From the NCBI GenBank assembly GCA_907165275.2, contig OU015669.1, forward strand, positions 7,834,501-7,898,500: a DNA stretch of 64,000 nt, written 5' to 3'. The notes under the pieces are model-generated. The model saw only the letters and a list, made by a program, of their open reading frames with translations, did no database searches and was not told the origin of the DNA. Numbering within the stretch: the first letter of the stretch is position 1; the number at the start of each line of letters is the position of its first letter. Positions 45,972 to 56,993 of the stretch are shown piece by piece. Source of the DNA: Zygaena filipendulae (taxonomy: Eukaryota; Arthropoda; Insecta; Lepidoptera; Zygaenidae). A program made the translations under genes and the position numbers.

Positions 45972-46211
45972 ATCTATATAAATAAAAATGAATCCTCGAA
46001 ATGTACGTAAGTGCACAACTTCTAAACGATTGCACCTTTGGATACCTATAGATTTAATTTTTTTTTGTTCGTTATTGTTAGTACAAGTTTGTGTAGAAGT
46101 TTGGAATTCCTGCAGACTTTGCTGATGTTATAAAGAGTAAATTAGGATATACTTTGCAGTTCCTGCGGGAATTCCTAAACTCACGCGGGTGAAACCGCGG
46201 GACACAGCTAG
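45972..46211 (+). mobile_element. Helitron-like element, ATAAATAAAAATGAATCC subfamily
   Basis: CTATATAAATAAAAATGAAT to GTGAAACCGCGGGACACAG and CTAG. Relatives are at 20468 and 21222. Confidence 0.75.
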
Positions 46212-46455
46212 GATGTTATAAAGATATAATTATATTACTCATAGTTAGTAGTGTGTACTTATGTAATAGCATAATATTCGTTCAAATTTACTACGCAAAA
46301 TACCTACCCAGAGAACTTCATATAATATCTTGTTCAAACGCACGACTTTAATGAACGCAGACTACAAATGCTATCTTATTACATTGTTATTTCTTATTTA
46401 TTCACATGCATATATATACAGAAGTAGTTTTTTTAATATTATGATTATCATTATA

Positions 46456-46777
46456 ATCTATACTAATAACATTTTAAACCTGAAGAGTTTGTTTGTTTGC
46501 ACGCGCTAATCTCTGTAACTAGGTATACTGTTTCGAATAGAAAAATTATTTTTGTGCTGGATAGTCCATTTATCGAGGAAGGCTATAGGCTATATAACAT
46601 CACGCAACGGCCAATAGGAGCGGAGCAGCAATGAAAAATGTTGCATAAACGGGTAAAATTCGTTTTGGGAGCTTTTGGGAGCTTTCGTTGCGTACGCTGC
46701 GCAAACGGTAATAGCTGTTATATTATAGTAGGTAGTTTTCTCAAATTAACGCGGGTGAAACCGCGGGACACAGCTGG
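46456..46777 (+). mobile_element. Helitron-like element, AGGCTATAGGCTATATAACA family
   Basis: It starts AATCTATACTAATAACATTT. The middle has CGAGGAAGGCTATAGGCTA and AGGAGCGGAGCAGCAATGAA, and it ends GTGAAACCGCGGGACACAG with CTGG. It shows that the fragment at 11190-11424 belongs to this end group. Confidence 0.75.
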
Positions 46778-47185
46778 TAATATATATAGCCATATATATA
46801 TATAGCCATTTCAAGCCCGGCCAAAAACGTATACACCTGTGTGGGTGGTACCAAGGTACTACTTATACGTAAAATTTCGCGCCGTTTCACGCACCCATCG
46901 GTTGGTTTCGATTTGGAAAACTATATATCTACGTATTTTAGTTTTACCATAGTGTAATAACTTATAAGTTATGGTAGTGACTACTTATATCACATTGATG
47001 TTTTATCGCAGCTCTTTATCGATTTTAATATAATCTATCACTTTATTATATCATTTACGATCTTCCGAGCTTCACAAAGTATTCAATAAAAAATAAATAT
47101 AATTCGTCATCCAGTTCTCACTTTCATTTACATCGACAACTTTATCAGCTGTAAACGAAGCCGCACGGAAATCCCTGAAAACGTG

Positions 47186-47280
47186 ATCGGCTTGGCCGAC
47201 TAGTCGGCCGACTAATCGGCCTCTTTACAACCGACTAATCGGCTAGTCGGCTAGTCGGCCAAAGTCATGATCGGCATGAA
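47186..47280. repeat. Palindromic GACTAGTCGGC minisatellite
   Basis: Units of 9-12 bases (GCCGACTAGTCG, GCCGACTAATCG, GGCTAGTCGG) repeat about seven times. The two halves are also roughly inverted around CTCTTTACAA, and both outer edges carry GATCGG. Confidence 0.8.
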
Positions 47281-47392
47281 TTCGGTCGTTTTAAATTTTA
47301 CTCGCTATTGAAAAAAATTACATAGGTATCTATCTTGATTGATTAGTTAACATTTCAGACATACCAAGTTTATATATCAGCTAACTCCTAGT

Positions 47393-47546
47393 TCTATACG
47401 TATAAACTGGAACGTGAGTCTGTTTTTTTGTTTGTTACCTTTTCACGTGCTAACTACTCAACCAACCGATCATTAAATTTTGCTTTTTATTCCGGAATTC
47501 CCGCGGGAATTTTAAAATTAACGCGGGCGATCGCGGGAATAGCGAG
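47393..47546 (+). mobile_element. Lep1-like Helitron, shortened
   Basis: GTATAAACTGGAACGTGAG, a GTTACCTTTTCACG block, TTCCCGCGGGAATTTT and a GGCGATCGCGGGAATAGCGAG end. Confidence 0.7.
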
Positions 47547-47961
47547 TACCTCGATAACGAAGCGAATGTAACGTGTAGTTGTTAACTATTTTATGAGTTT
47601 ACCAGCTACTGTTATAATTAAGCCCTTTCCCTTCAGGCTATGGTGCTATTTGAGTTTATTGCTAACGGGAGCTAGTTTTAGTTACGTTCTAGTTAAATTA
47701 AAATTAGTTTAAATTAGCGAGTAATTTTAAAGGAGCTTTAATAAGATGGCGAATGTGTCTGCAACGTGGAGTGTCCATAAACCAAAAATTAGTTGCAAAT
47801 TAGCAATTTCATAATTAATATATATGGTTTTAGTTTATTTCGTTCGTTAAATGGAGATAGCTATATATATGTATACCTAGATAGATACCTAACTCTTTAT
47901 AGACACCACTAAAATAAATAATTCAAAAAACTTAGTATATAGGTACTTACTTAGTACTTAG

Positions 47962-48055
47962 TCAAAGGTACAGAAAAGGATATAGGGTACTTTTGTCCCG
48001 GAATTCCCGCGGGATCTCCAAAATTAACACGGGTAAAATCCTAAAGAACATCTAG
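47962..48055 (+). mobile_element. Lep1-like 3' half
   Basis: AAAGGTACAGAAAAGGATAT, GAATTCCCGCGGGATCTCC and an AACATCTAG end. The 5' half is absent. Confidence 0.65.
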
Positions 48056-48866
48056 TACTTAACGAAATAATGGCCCTTTGGTAATAAAGTTGAAAGCGAT
48101 AGGTAATCCTAGATATTGAAACAAGCCGCCTGCAAAGTGCTAGATCGCAAATAAAACAGGAAAATAACATCCACTTACGAGTCGTAAGTAATACAACCTT
48201 TTAAATACAACCTTCATGATCCAAGAGCTTATGGGTTGACGTCTTCTAACGATTCGAATTTGACCGTGGAAGAGAGACAGACTTAGGAGTTGGTATAATA
48301 CTCTCCCTTTTTCACAGACTTGATAGATTTATATGCATATGATGGTGTATAATTGTCTTTTATAACCCTAATAAATGACTTCTCATTGGTTTTTATTCAA
48401 TATACGGCGCCTTTTAACCGTGTCTACAGTCTGAGTGCACTTGCTGTTTTGAATAGTAAACTATGTCACATATAACTCGATTTTTAACAAACCATATTCA
48501 ACCTTAACCGTAACAAAGCACAGTCTATTCGTGAAGTACTAAATTGTGTCGGTATATATTTTTTTGTTGCTCACTGTCGCCAGTGACACAAAAGTTGATT
48601 TTTAACAATGCGTTCACGTTTCGTGAACACGTTCGCTTTTCAAATTGATCGATTTCGGCACAAGAAATTCAACTTCAATTGCCATTACGTGCCAGTTTCA
48701 TGTCATTTGCGATAGCGATTCGATGCGGGTCGAATGAGAATATCGATTTTGAAGGAAAAACAACGGGTGATTTGTAGGCAATTGGGTCATCGATGTGCAA
48801 CAATACAGTTGGAAAGTAAAAAAGTTAATATACTTACCGGATTAGTTTGTATTAAGTACAATATAT

Positions 48867-49348
48867 GGACATAGATAAGCAATAGTGTGTTAACCCACAC
48901 TGGAGAAATTTAAGTAAATCGTGTTTGAAAATTATAGCGCCATTTTGTGTCAACATTTTTTTATGTTCAACATTTTGTAACATATTTGGACGCAGATAAG
49001 CAATAACATGTTAACCCACAAAACGAAGTTATTGATTCAGAACGATTTATTGAGAGTTAGAGAACGTTTTTTAATTATGTGTTTACCTTATTACATTGAT
49101 TAAATAATATGTAACTAAATATTGAACATAAAAATATTGAAACAAAATGGCGCTATACTTTTAAAACACGATTTACTCAAAATTTCTCCAGTGTGGGTTA
49201 ACATACTATTGCTTATCTATGTCCATTTAAACAATGTATATGTAATAAGGTAAACACATAATTAAAAAACGTTATCTAACTCCCAATAAATCGTTTTGCA
49301 TCAATAACTAAATTTTGTGGGTTAACATGCTATTGCTTATCTGCGTCC
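48867..49348 (+). mobile_element. TIR MITE with a nested copy of its own family (outer)
   Basis: The outer ends are GGACATAGATAAGCAATAG and CTATTGCTTATCTGCGTCC, flanked by ATAT on both sides (48863-48866 and 49349-49352). Removing the inner element and its 4-bp duplication leaves 241 bases, close to the inner element's 237. Non-autonomous; a 4-bp duplication with GGAC termini is not assigned to a superfamily here. Confidence 0.88.
48988..49224 (-). mobile_element. Nested MITE of the same family (inner, inverted)
   Basis: The ends are GGACGCAGATAAGCAATA and ATTGCTTATCTATGTCC, flanked by ATTT on both sides (48984-48987 and 49225-49228). Its ends lie in the opposite order to the outer copy, so it inserted in inverted orientation. 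Confidence 0.88.
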
Positions 49349-49352
49349 ATAT

Positions 49353-51669
49353 TATGTCTTGTGTTTGTTGAGTTATCATGCATGGCGGTAGCATGAAAAA
49401 GGAATTACTGAACGGTTCTTTGATAGAGTCGTAAAAAAGTTAAATAACAATAAAACGACATAAATGTATGACCTAAATACTTAGATCATTTGACATCTGA
49501 GCTCATAAAATTTGAATCCATTGAAACTTACACCAGCGCCGACGGGTCTTAATTGCCGTTAATTAATATGTAGGTATGGTCATTAACATAATATTAAAGA
49601 CCTTGAGCTCGATTAATTAACAACTATTTTTTGTTGGTGTTTGTTGTCAGGTGGATCTGTGGTCTAGGTAAGTACATATCCTTAGACCCATTGAAATTAA
49701 TTCTATGCTTAGACCATGATGGGTACAGTGGACCACAGCTTGAACACTTTTGATAGTGGTGCAATTGTATACTGTTGTATTATGGCCGCGTTTCAGTGCA
49801 CGAATTATGCGCATAATCAATAATGCGTCTTCGGCATCGTTTCGCAACCTCCTGACGCGCGCCTTTACTGTATTATGAAAAGCTACGCACTTCCAGTTCG
49901 GCGAAGGCATCCAAAGCGCCACGCAACTGCTACTTTGCGCCAATAAAACGCAGAGTTTTCTGCTACCAATTCCTTCACTGGCCAGCAAAAACCAACAGCA
50001 TAATATAAATAAGGCTCGATCTGAAGCGCTGAATCCGAAAACGCGGCGATTCGAAAAGAAAAGTGCTTGTGACTTGAAACAGGACTAGACATCTAATCTG
50101 TCAGAAATATTAAACCACTTTTGTAGTCAACTGTACCACGATTTTCTACCAACCATACTCTGATGACCTCTTTTTCATTCACAAATAGGTATCGACTATG
50201 AGTCAGGTCCTCGTTTCTTTATTGTTAATGACAAAATAAAATATGTATTCAATCATATTTGTTGTGAATAAACTATAAATTTTATGAGTCATTTTTATAA
50301 TCTGTATAAAAATAAAGGCGAGTCTACTAGCGGAATTCATATTGACGAACTCTAAAATGGATGTTTTTAAAATATTTTCACTTTTTTATAGACCAAATTT
50401 TGAACATAAAATTCTTTTCATCACAATCGGTTTACGAAAAGAGCTACTGGAACTATTCCAGCGAAGCCGTGGGTTAGGTTAGGTTAGGTTAGGAATACGA
50501 AAATTCTTCATATCTTCATTTGGCGGTAATTCATGTGTGGAATGTGGATGAAGTCCTAAAAATACAGGCAGGCAAGCGGTTAGCGGGATATGGCATTTCG
50601 CACATTTTTTTTTTTCATTTCAGTAATACCCAGGTGCTGCAGAAACGCCTTTGCCTTTATACCTTTAACGTTGGCAAATATTGTTATGGATGTTAGAAAT
50701 ACCGTCAGAGACCTCATGGGTGTAGCACGTCACGGATTCTTTTTGTGACATAGTTATTTTGGATAATTATTAACTTAAAATTATTTATATATATTATTTA
50801 GATTATAGCGTATCGTAGATATAATAGTTTAGGAAATTATACGATGCTGTCATTATAAAAGCGTGGGTGATGTTGAATGTCAATATTGAATGAATGAATA
50901 TTTTAAATTACCTATGGATAAAATATTACTATCGAAGTAAATATATTTTGACAAGAAATAAAGCTATTTATTTTATACTATATATTTTATTCTCATCGAT
51001 CTAGCATCACCCAGGTGACAATTTCCGCGGAAAAAATTCTTAGTCTTTTGCTAAGTAGTTACCTAAGAAGAAACTTACCCAAATAAGAAAGTAACAAATT
51101 AACTTAATTGTAAAGATCATAAAAATTGTCAGAACCGTTTCCGAGAAACTACCTAATGAAATAGACATAAACCTACACTACTAATTTCTTGTTTACTCCA
51201 ACTAATAAGATTAACAGGTGTTTAAAATAAATGGTTGTTTACACAATTATACTAATAAGGCATTAAACTAATTAACATCTTATAGCAATGTTGACTAACT
51301 GAAATACACAAAGGCGTTGACAAGAAAATAATTTTATGAAAACTTATGAAATGATCGGCATTATGAATAACATTCTGAATAACAAAAGGAATGAGCTTCC
51401 ACTATGGCACATAAAAGCGGGAATAACATGTTTTTTTTTAATTATTAAAACACATGTCTTGCTGCAAGGAGCACAATCGAGGCCACCATTTTAATAGTAA
51501 AATTTTATATCCGAACACACATGCTGATCTATTTATATGTGACCGGATGCTGGCTGAAACAAAGCGGAGTTGTTATTTTATTTTGTTCAACGTTCATCAT
51601 AACTGCACTTCGAACGCGGTTCTATATTTAAAAGTTAAATTGCGTTTGAAAAAGGAAATAACCTCGTGT
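49353..51669. other. Unassigned intronic DNA with a GC-richer island
   Basis: 49770-50090 is clearly richer in G+C, with GTGCACGAATTATGCGCAT-type sequence and a 113-codon minus-strand ORF of no known family; it may be a transposon remnant. 50600-50920 ends in TGAATGAATGAATA and may be a LINE 3' end. Confidence 0.35.
50474..50493 (+). repeat. Short interstitial (TTAGG)4
   Basis: Four units of the insect telomere motif TTAGG, preceded by GTGGG. Too short to imply a former telomere; it is also below what a TRAS/SART target array would show. Confidence 0.75.
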
Positions 51670-51681
51670 TCTCAATTATAA

Positions 51682-52848
51682 CAACACATTGCGGATCATT
51701 CTCGAGGAGGCATCGGAGTGGCAGCGAGAGGTCTACCTAACTTTCGTCGATTTTGAGAAAGCTTTTGACACCGTTCGATGGGATGGCATCTGGTCCCGCT
51801 TGGATGAAATCGGAGTTCCACCTAAGATCAGAGATCTACTGAAAGCCATCTATAGGAGATACTCTTGTAAGGTTTCGCATGACGGGCTTCTCTCTGACGA
51901 CATTACGGTTCACGCCGGGGTTAGACAGGGCTGTCTCTTGTCGCCGCTGCTTTTTCTGGTCATCCTAGATGGTATAATGCATAGAGCAAACGACGGAAAG
52001 CGGCGCGGTTTGGAGTGGGGATTGACTGACCAACTGGACGACCTGGACTATGCTGATGATTTGTGCCTCTTTAGCCACAGAAGGGCCGATATGCAAGCCA
52101 AACTCGATGACTTGCAGCTCGAAGCTGCACGCGCTGGCCTCAAAATTAACTCGCGGAAGACACAAGAGATGCGCACCGCAGGAGCGAACTCGCAGCCCTT
52201 AACACTAGGCGCAGAGCGTATAGAGCGCATACGGCAGTTCACATACCTTGGTAGTGTCGTATCGGAAACTGGAGGTACTGAAGAGGACGTCACCTCTAGA
52301 ATAGCTAAAGCCCGATCCACTTTTGCACAACTTCGGCCTATATGGCGCTCTAAGAAACTAAAGCGAGGAGTAAAACTGAAGATCTTTCGTTCCAACGTCA
52401 AAACTGTCCTGCTTTATGGGTGTGAAACGTGGAGGGTGACGAGTGATATCACGCACCGGGTGCAGGTCTTCGTCAACCGCTGCCTCAGACAAATCCTCGG
52501 TATCTACTGGCCCGAGAAAATATCTAACGAGGTGCTATTGGAGCGCTGTCATGAAACACCGATCGGCCACCAGATCAAGCGCCGCAAGTGGACGTGGATA
52601 GGTCACACACTCAGAAGGGACTCTGACCATATTCCCAGACAAGCGCTGGAGTGGACACCCCAAGGAAAGAGGAAACGTGGCCGTCCCAAACAAACTTGGC
52701 GGCGCTCAGTAACGGCGGAGTTGAGGATGGCCGGACTGACGTGGCCCGAGCTGAAGAGCGCGGCCCGAGACAGAACGAGATGGCGGAGCATTGTGGACGC
52801 CCTCTGCCCCACCCTGGGGACATAGGACAATAAGTCAAGTAAGTCAAG
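51682..52848 (+). mobile_element. 5'-truncated LINE (non-LTR retrotransposon), recent insertion
   Basis: A block of clearly different, G+C-richer composition carries the C-terminal half of a reverse transcriptase and ends in a short tandem 3' tail (TAAGTCAAG repeated). It is flanked by an exact 12-bp duplication, TCTCAATTATAA, at 51670-51681 and 52849-52860. This gives both element ends to the base and shows target-primed insertion with 5' truncation. The short tandem-repeat tail and the C-terminal GKRKRGRPKQTWRR motif resemble RTE-like LINEs; that clade name is tentative. Confidence 0.92.
51683..52825 (+). pseudogene. LINE ORF fragment: reverse transcriptase, C-terminal half
   Basis: The frame is open from the truncation point to a TAG, about 380 codons with no frameshift or internal stop, but no ATG starts it: the first residue after the break is part of a longer ancestral protein. 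Numbering from the TTG at 51689, the motifs are FVDFEKAFD at about 19-27 (first catalytic Asp), RQGCLLSPLLF at about 79-89, catalytic YADD at 121-124, AGLKIN at about 149-154 and the FTYLGS thumb motif at about 184-189. After these come a YGCETW segment and a basic GKRKRGRP stretch near the C-terminus. The endonuclease domain and the finger part of the RT are missing, so the copy cannot move on its own. The intact frame together with the exact target duplication points to a young insertion. It stands about 450 bases upstream of the candidate exon at 53295, on the same strand. Confidence 0.9.
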
Positions 52849-53294
52849 TCTCAATTATAAATTTTCCGTCACAAATGGAACGTCCGCACGGAACGCGTGG
52901 CCATTGTTGGAAAATAAGAAGTGAAACAATGAGTACGATTGAAACGCAGATACTTGGTACAAAGAAAAATTGGGTAGAACTACGCAACTCCGTCTAAAAT
53001 CACAACAAAAGTTTACTGTGATGCAACTACAAGTAGCAGCACTATAGTGATGTAAGCTGTGCGATAGCGAATGTAAAGATTGTATCGATAAAATCCGATA
53101 ACGCTTCAACGGATACATTATGATACAAAAGCTGTGTTATTTCGCTTTCATATTGTAAATTTGATTGCGATTATAAAGTTTTTTTTTAATATTATCTATG
53201 ATTGTTATCTATTACAATATACTCACATCATTAGGCTAGCTATATAAATATTTTAATCAGATTTTTAATCTCATAATGTTTTCGTTGTTCACAG

Positions 53295-53347
53295 GTACGT
53301 TATAATTAAATTGGAGATAAATGAGAAAGATATTAATGTGGAGAAAG
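53295..53347 (+). CDS. Candidate 53-nt internal exon (phase 2 in, phase 1 out)
   Basis: A pyrimidine-rich tract ending TTCGTTGTTCACAG precedes position 53295, and GAGAAAG|GTAAGC follows, so both splice sites look good. Of the three frames, two meet a stop within five codons; only the phase-2 frame is open and reads YVIIKLEINEKDINVEK. That phase equals the one in which the ATG at 23717 leaves its exon, so the two join without a stop. The predicted peptide is mixed hydrophobic and charged, which is protein-like, but I do not recognise a family. The next exon would need phase 1 and was not found before 64000, so the gene would continue off the window. A chance match of a short open stretch between two plausible splice sites cannot be excluded. 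Confidence 0.4.
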
Positions 53348-53660
53348 GTAAGCTTGTCAACAGCTAAGACAAGGCCATTGAAGGACGGCAACCTTTGATT
53401 CTGTACACCATGTGCTTTTTTAATATTGAACTAGATTTAAAAATAAGATACTATTAATTTTTAACCAAATTATTAATGAAATTTATTTTTATAAATTTTT
53501 AATTAAATAATTAACACTTCGATCTAAAATCAGTTGGCGTTTTTTTTTTTAAAAGATTTTGTTTTTTAACAATGTTAGGCAATGATTCGCAAGTCACCTA
53601 TTTCAGGAAATCTCGTACATGATAAAGTAAAATTCACTAGCAAATAATTACTAGGTACAT

Positions 53661-53827
53661 TTAAAGAGTCGGTACTTTCATAATAATCGCTGAACCGATT
53701 TATGAAAGCATTTTATGCCAACGTTAACCTTACCAATATAAGATGCGGTCAGGGGATTTGGTTAGGTATTTCAAAGTTGGTAACGAAGTTATTGCATAGA
53801 TCCATAGTAACTTTGGCGATGGGCTGG
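53661..53827 (-). repeat. ~200-bp repeat (copy 3)
   Basis: The minus strand shows ATCCATAGTAACTTTG read in reverse, the CAACTTTGAAATACC block and the AAAATGCTTTCATAAATCGG block in family order. It lies 300 bases downstream of the candidate exon at 53295-53347. Confidence 0.65.
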
Positions 53828-54437
53828 TAAAATTTCCAGGTGGTTTTTTTTATTCTGACTGGTGTAAAATTTTTAGGCGTATTCTTTAATTCACTCGTTT
53901 ACAAACTGCCAGCATTTTATACATATAATACTCAGGATAGAAAATAACTAATAAATTGGCACCATTTGACTTTATTGTCATCACGCTTCGAACTGCACCT
54001 GCTCCCAGCATTATACCTTCATACAAAATGCCTGCAATTTTTAAATGGTTGAATTGTACGATTTGCCTGCGACATATCGATAACGCTAACACCACCTCAC
54101 TATCACTGTCTGTTTTGACCCATATCTTCGTAAAACACGCTTCCTCATCGGCGCACAATCGTTGCTCTGTTCCATACAGAGTTGTTCAGCTGAGGTATTT
54201 AGGCCATCAATACACGAACAGCTCTTTTTGGTTAGCCGCTGAGCGGTTTGTCTCTTGAGATCGGAAATGAAGATATGCGAGCGAATCCTTTGCGAACATT
54301 GGGCCCGATTGGGCCGCATATAAATACCAACATTATGTTCCAAAATAGTTGCACATGTTAAATGACTTTACACTTTTTTTAAAACCAATTTATAATAAAA
54401 AATACATTTTAAATTTAACTCTTTTTCAACTTATAAG
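53828..54437. other. GC-richer unassigned segment
   Basis: 53956-54343 has overlapping ORFs on both strands (about 85-100 codons), and landmarks GGTTAGCCGCTGAGCGG and TTGGGCCCGATTGGGCC. It is more G+C-rich than the flanks and could be a remnant of a DNA transposon. No termini seen. Confidence 0.35.
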
Positions 54438-54628
54438 TAGACATAGATAAGCAATAGTGTGTTAACCCACACTGGAGAAATTTTGAGTAAATCGTGTTTT
54501 AAAATTATACCGCCATTTTGTGTCAACATTTTTATGTTCAACATTTTGTTTGCTATTTAAATAATAATTTTAAAACGTTCTGTAACTCTCAATAAAGTGT
54601 TTTGTATCAATAACTTAATTTCGAGTAA
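54438..54628 (+). mobile_element. Third copy of the GGAC(A/G) MITE, 3'-truncated
   Basis: AGACATAGATAAGCAATAG and the AACCCACACTGGAGAAATTT block start it. The internal CCATTTTGTGTCAACATTTT and ATCAATAACTTAATTT blocks follow, but about 30 bases of the right end are gone. Confidence 0.75.
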
Positions 54629-54721
54629 GAAAGAAAAACCTTCTTAAATGTTAAATTGAAGTGACGCTCTTCTTAGCTGCCAGGTACTGAGCAGTCTAGA
54701 ATAATTTTGTATGTAATAGGT

Positions 54722-54885
54722 ACTAGCTGTCTCCCGAGGTTACACCAGCAGTAATTTCAGAGTTCCCGCAGGAATTCCAGGATAAAATATAGATATAAAC
54801 CTTCCTCATGAATCACTCTATCTATTGGTGAAAACCGCATGAAAATCCGTTGCGTATAGTTTTAAAGATCTAAGCATACATTGGG
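54722..54885 (-). mobile_element. Lep1-like Helitron, divergent subfamily
   Basis: ACTAGCTGTCTCCCGAGG, then TTCCCGCAGGAATTCCAGG and GGTGAAAACCGCATGAAAAT. It is the closest relative of 3029-3197. Confidence 0.8.
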
Positions 54886-55421
54886 AGTTAGGGACAGACA
54901 GCTGGATGCGACTTTGTTTTATGCTATGTAGTGATTTTGGACTCGCATTATTAATTAAATAAATAAAAAAGGCACTACCTAATATCATAGAAAATTGTAG
55001 AGTTAATTATTTTTCCAAATGTTTAAATATTAGATATCTACGCTCAAACAGGTTGGGCATCTAACTAACGTCATTTCCAGTCCAACGTTCAAGTCTCGTG
55101 TATTTTTTGTAGTTAACTTTTAATAAAAAAAAAGTGAAAACAAAATTTCTTTGTATGCTAATGTTGGTTGATAGCATACAATCTATGAATGAGATAAGAA
55201 GTATTTTTTATGATACCATCAGTTGTGCAGGTTGGTTCCACTGTATATATTGTAGTCGGTACTGAATTACAGATATAAAATAAATTTACTTAACTTTATC
55301 GCGTTTCCGCTCGCACTAGTTTAGGTACAGTCATCATCAAAAGTAGCTGAGCAATTCAGCTAAATTTAATAAAACTTAACAGTTAAGTAATAAAAACTCA
55401 AATAAAAACTTCGGGCGGATA

Positions 55422-55480
55422 AACGGAATTCCCGCGGGAACTCCGAAATTACAGCGGGTGAAACCGTGGAGAACAGCTAG
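55422..55480 (+). mobile_element. Lep1-like 3' fragment
   Basis: GGAATTCCCGCGGGAACTCC, GGGTGAAACCGTGGAGAACA and a GCTAG end. Confidence 0.7.
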
Positions 55481-56993
55481 TGATTAAATAATGGATAGTA
55501 AGATAAAAAAAATCTTATATATAAATAAATAAGATAAATTAACCAGTTTTGGATACCTACCTATTTGGAACAAGAATCTTATACTGAAAACCTTCCTTTA
55601 ATTTGAGCTCCATTTCAGGTTACACGCTGTACCTAGGTATATCGCTTATAAAAAAAAATATAAATATTTTTTATTTAAAAAACATTTTAGGTAGTCAGAT
55701 TTGGGTACGTTGCTTGATACTCAAATATTGACAGTTGATGTAATCTGCTGATTGTCGGTTTGTTGAGCAAATATTTGATATTGCGAATTGAAGCCTTGAA
55801 GGCAGGTGGTTGTTTTTATTCAATAACATTGAAATACATACATGTATAATATAGAGTTGAGTCAGCCAAGTTGTCTGTACCTAATCGTAAACTATTTCTC
55901 TAGAGTTTGGGGAAAATAATATTATAACGAGTGATAACGATTATTTACCAACTCTTACCATAAAAACTCCTTATGAAAACATTTTTGGCAGAGAGGAAGT
56001 TTTTAGAAGGTAATTTATCATGGCAATCGTCAGTCTATTGTTAAACTTTTTACTCTTGAAAATCCTAAGAAATTTTTTTATGAATAAAATTATAATTTCA
56101 ACGTTCATTATTGTGATAAAATTTTTATCGCTTGAACTCTGCTACATGTTCGGTGCCTTTTAGAAACATGTAAAATGTAGATATTGATGTCACAGGAGTT
56201 AAAGAAATTTTGTATGTTTTAAATACATATATCGTCTGCACCTGGCAATTTACAATCGAAGGTTCACGAACGTTATTTTGGTACTTTCTGAAGACATCTT
56301 GTCCTTATATCGCCTGATGGAAAGCAAGGATATGGACTGAGGTATAGGTACTAAATGCCTGCCAGTTTGACACTTATATCTTGATGTTGATTAGATATAA
56401 GTAAAGATAAGATATAACTTTCTTCAGCAAAACCAAACACGTACACCACGCAACACACAACTTTACAATATAAAGGTAAATAAAAGTATGTGGTGCAGTG
56501 CCATCTTGAAATGGACTCAGCGCTGATTTTCAGTGGAGCCCCAGCGTTCCGCCTGCGAAATTTTCAGAAACTATCAAAAGTCAAAAACCCTATAAAAAAC
56601 CTCATGACTCATAATACCTCATAATTTTTGACGCTAGCGGAGCCACAGGCAACAGCTTTAAAATAATTAACGTAAGTGAAGCTACTGGGGATTAATAAAT
56701 ATTTTGAGGAGTAACAAATTTAAATTTTCCATTCTTACTTTATTGCTTGCTCAGAGAAAAGATGTGCATAACATGGGGTGAATTTTTCAAGTTAGCGAAG
56801 ATGTTCAAATCCAAAATTACTCAGAATGGCAAAATATGTTCTAAAAAATCTCGCGGCTGAATTTAATAAAAACTTGAAACTGTTATAATTCTGATTAAAA
56901 TATACACATTTTTTACTATTGAATCACCATGTATCATGCATGTATCTCCTATTGTGCCGCGTATAAGGATCAAATTTCTATGCTTATTTATTC
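55481..56993. other. AT-rich non-coding DNA
   Basis: Nothing recognised. Confidence 0.4.

Larger units (their letters stand above)
23761..53294 (+). other. Presumed large first intron (~29.5 kb)
   Basis: If the exons at 23717 and 53295 belong together, this interval is a single intron bounded by GTAAGT and TTCACAG. It is packed with transposon copies listed separately. Large repeat-filled first introns are common in lepidopteran regulatory genes. The alternative is that exon 1 ends in a shorter intron to 41976 or to an exon that I failed to see. Confidence 0.35.

Noticed and set aside
49647..50092. 113-codon minus-strand ORF
   Set aside because: GC-richer and intriguing, but a frame shift into a second ORF and no recognisable domain; more likely a transposon remnant.
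50474..50493. Former telomere or TRAS/SART target
   Set aside because: Only four TTAGG units and no adjacent telomeric LINE sequence.
51454..51681. 75-codon ORF ending at the LINE insertion point
   Set aside because: I tested whether the LINE had interrupted a gene. Joining the sequence across the target duplication gives no sensible continuation, and the composition is not protein-like.
55610..55640. Acceptor CTCCATTTCAG as next exon after 53347
   Set aside because: The phase-1 frame runs into low-complexity AAAAAAATATAAA with no donor.
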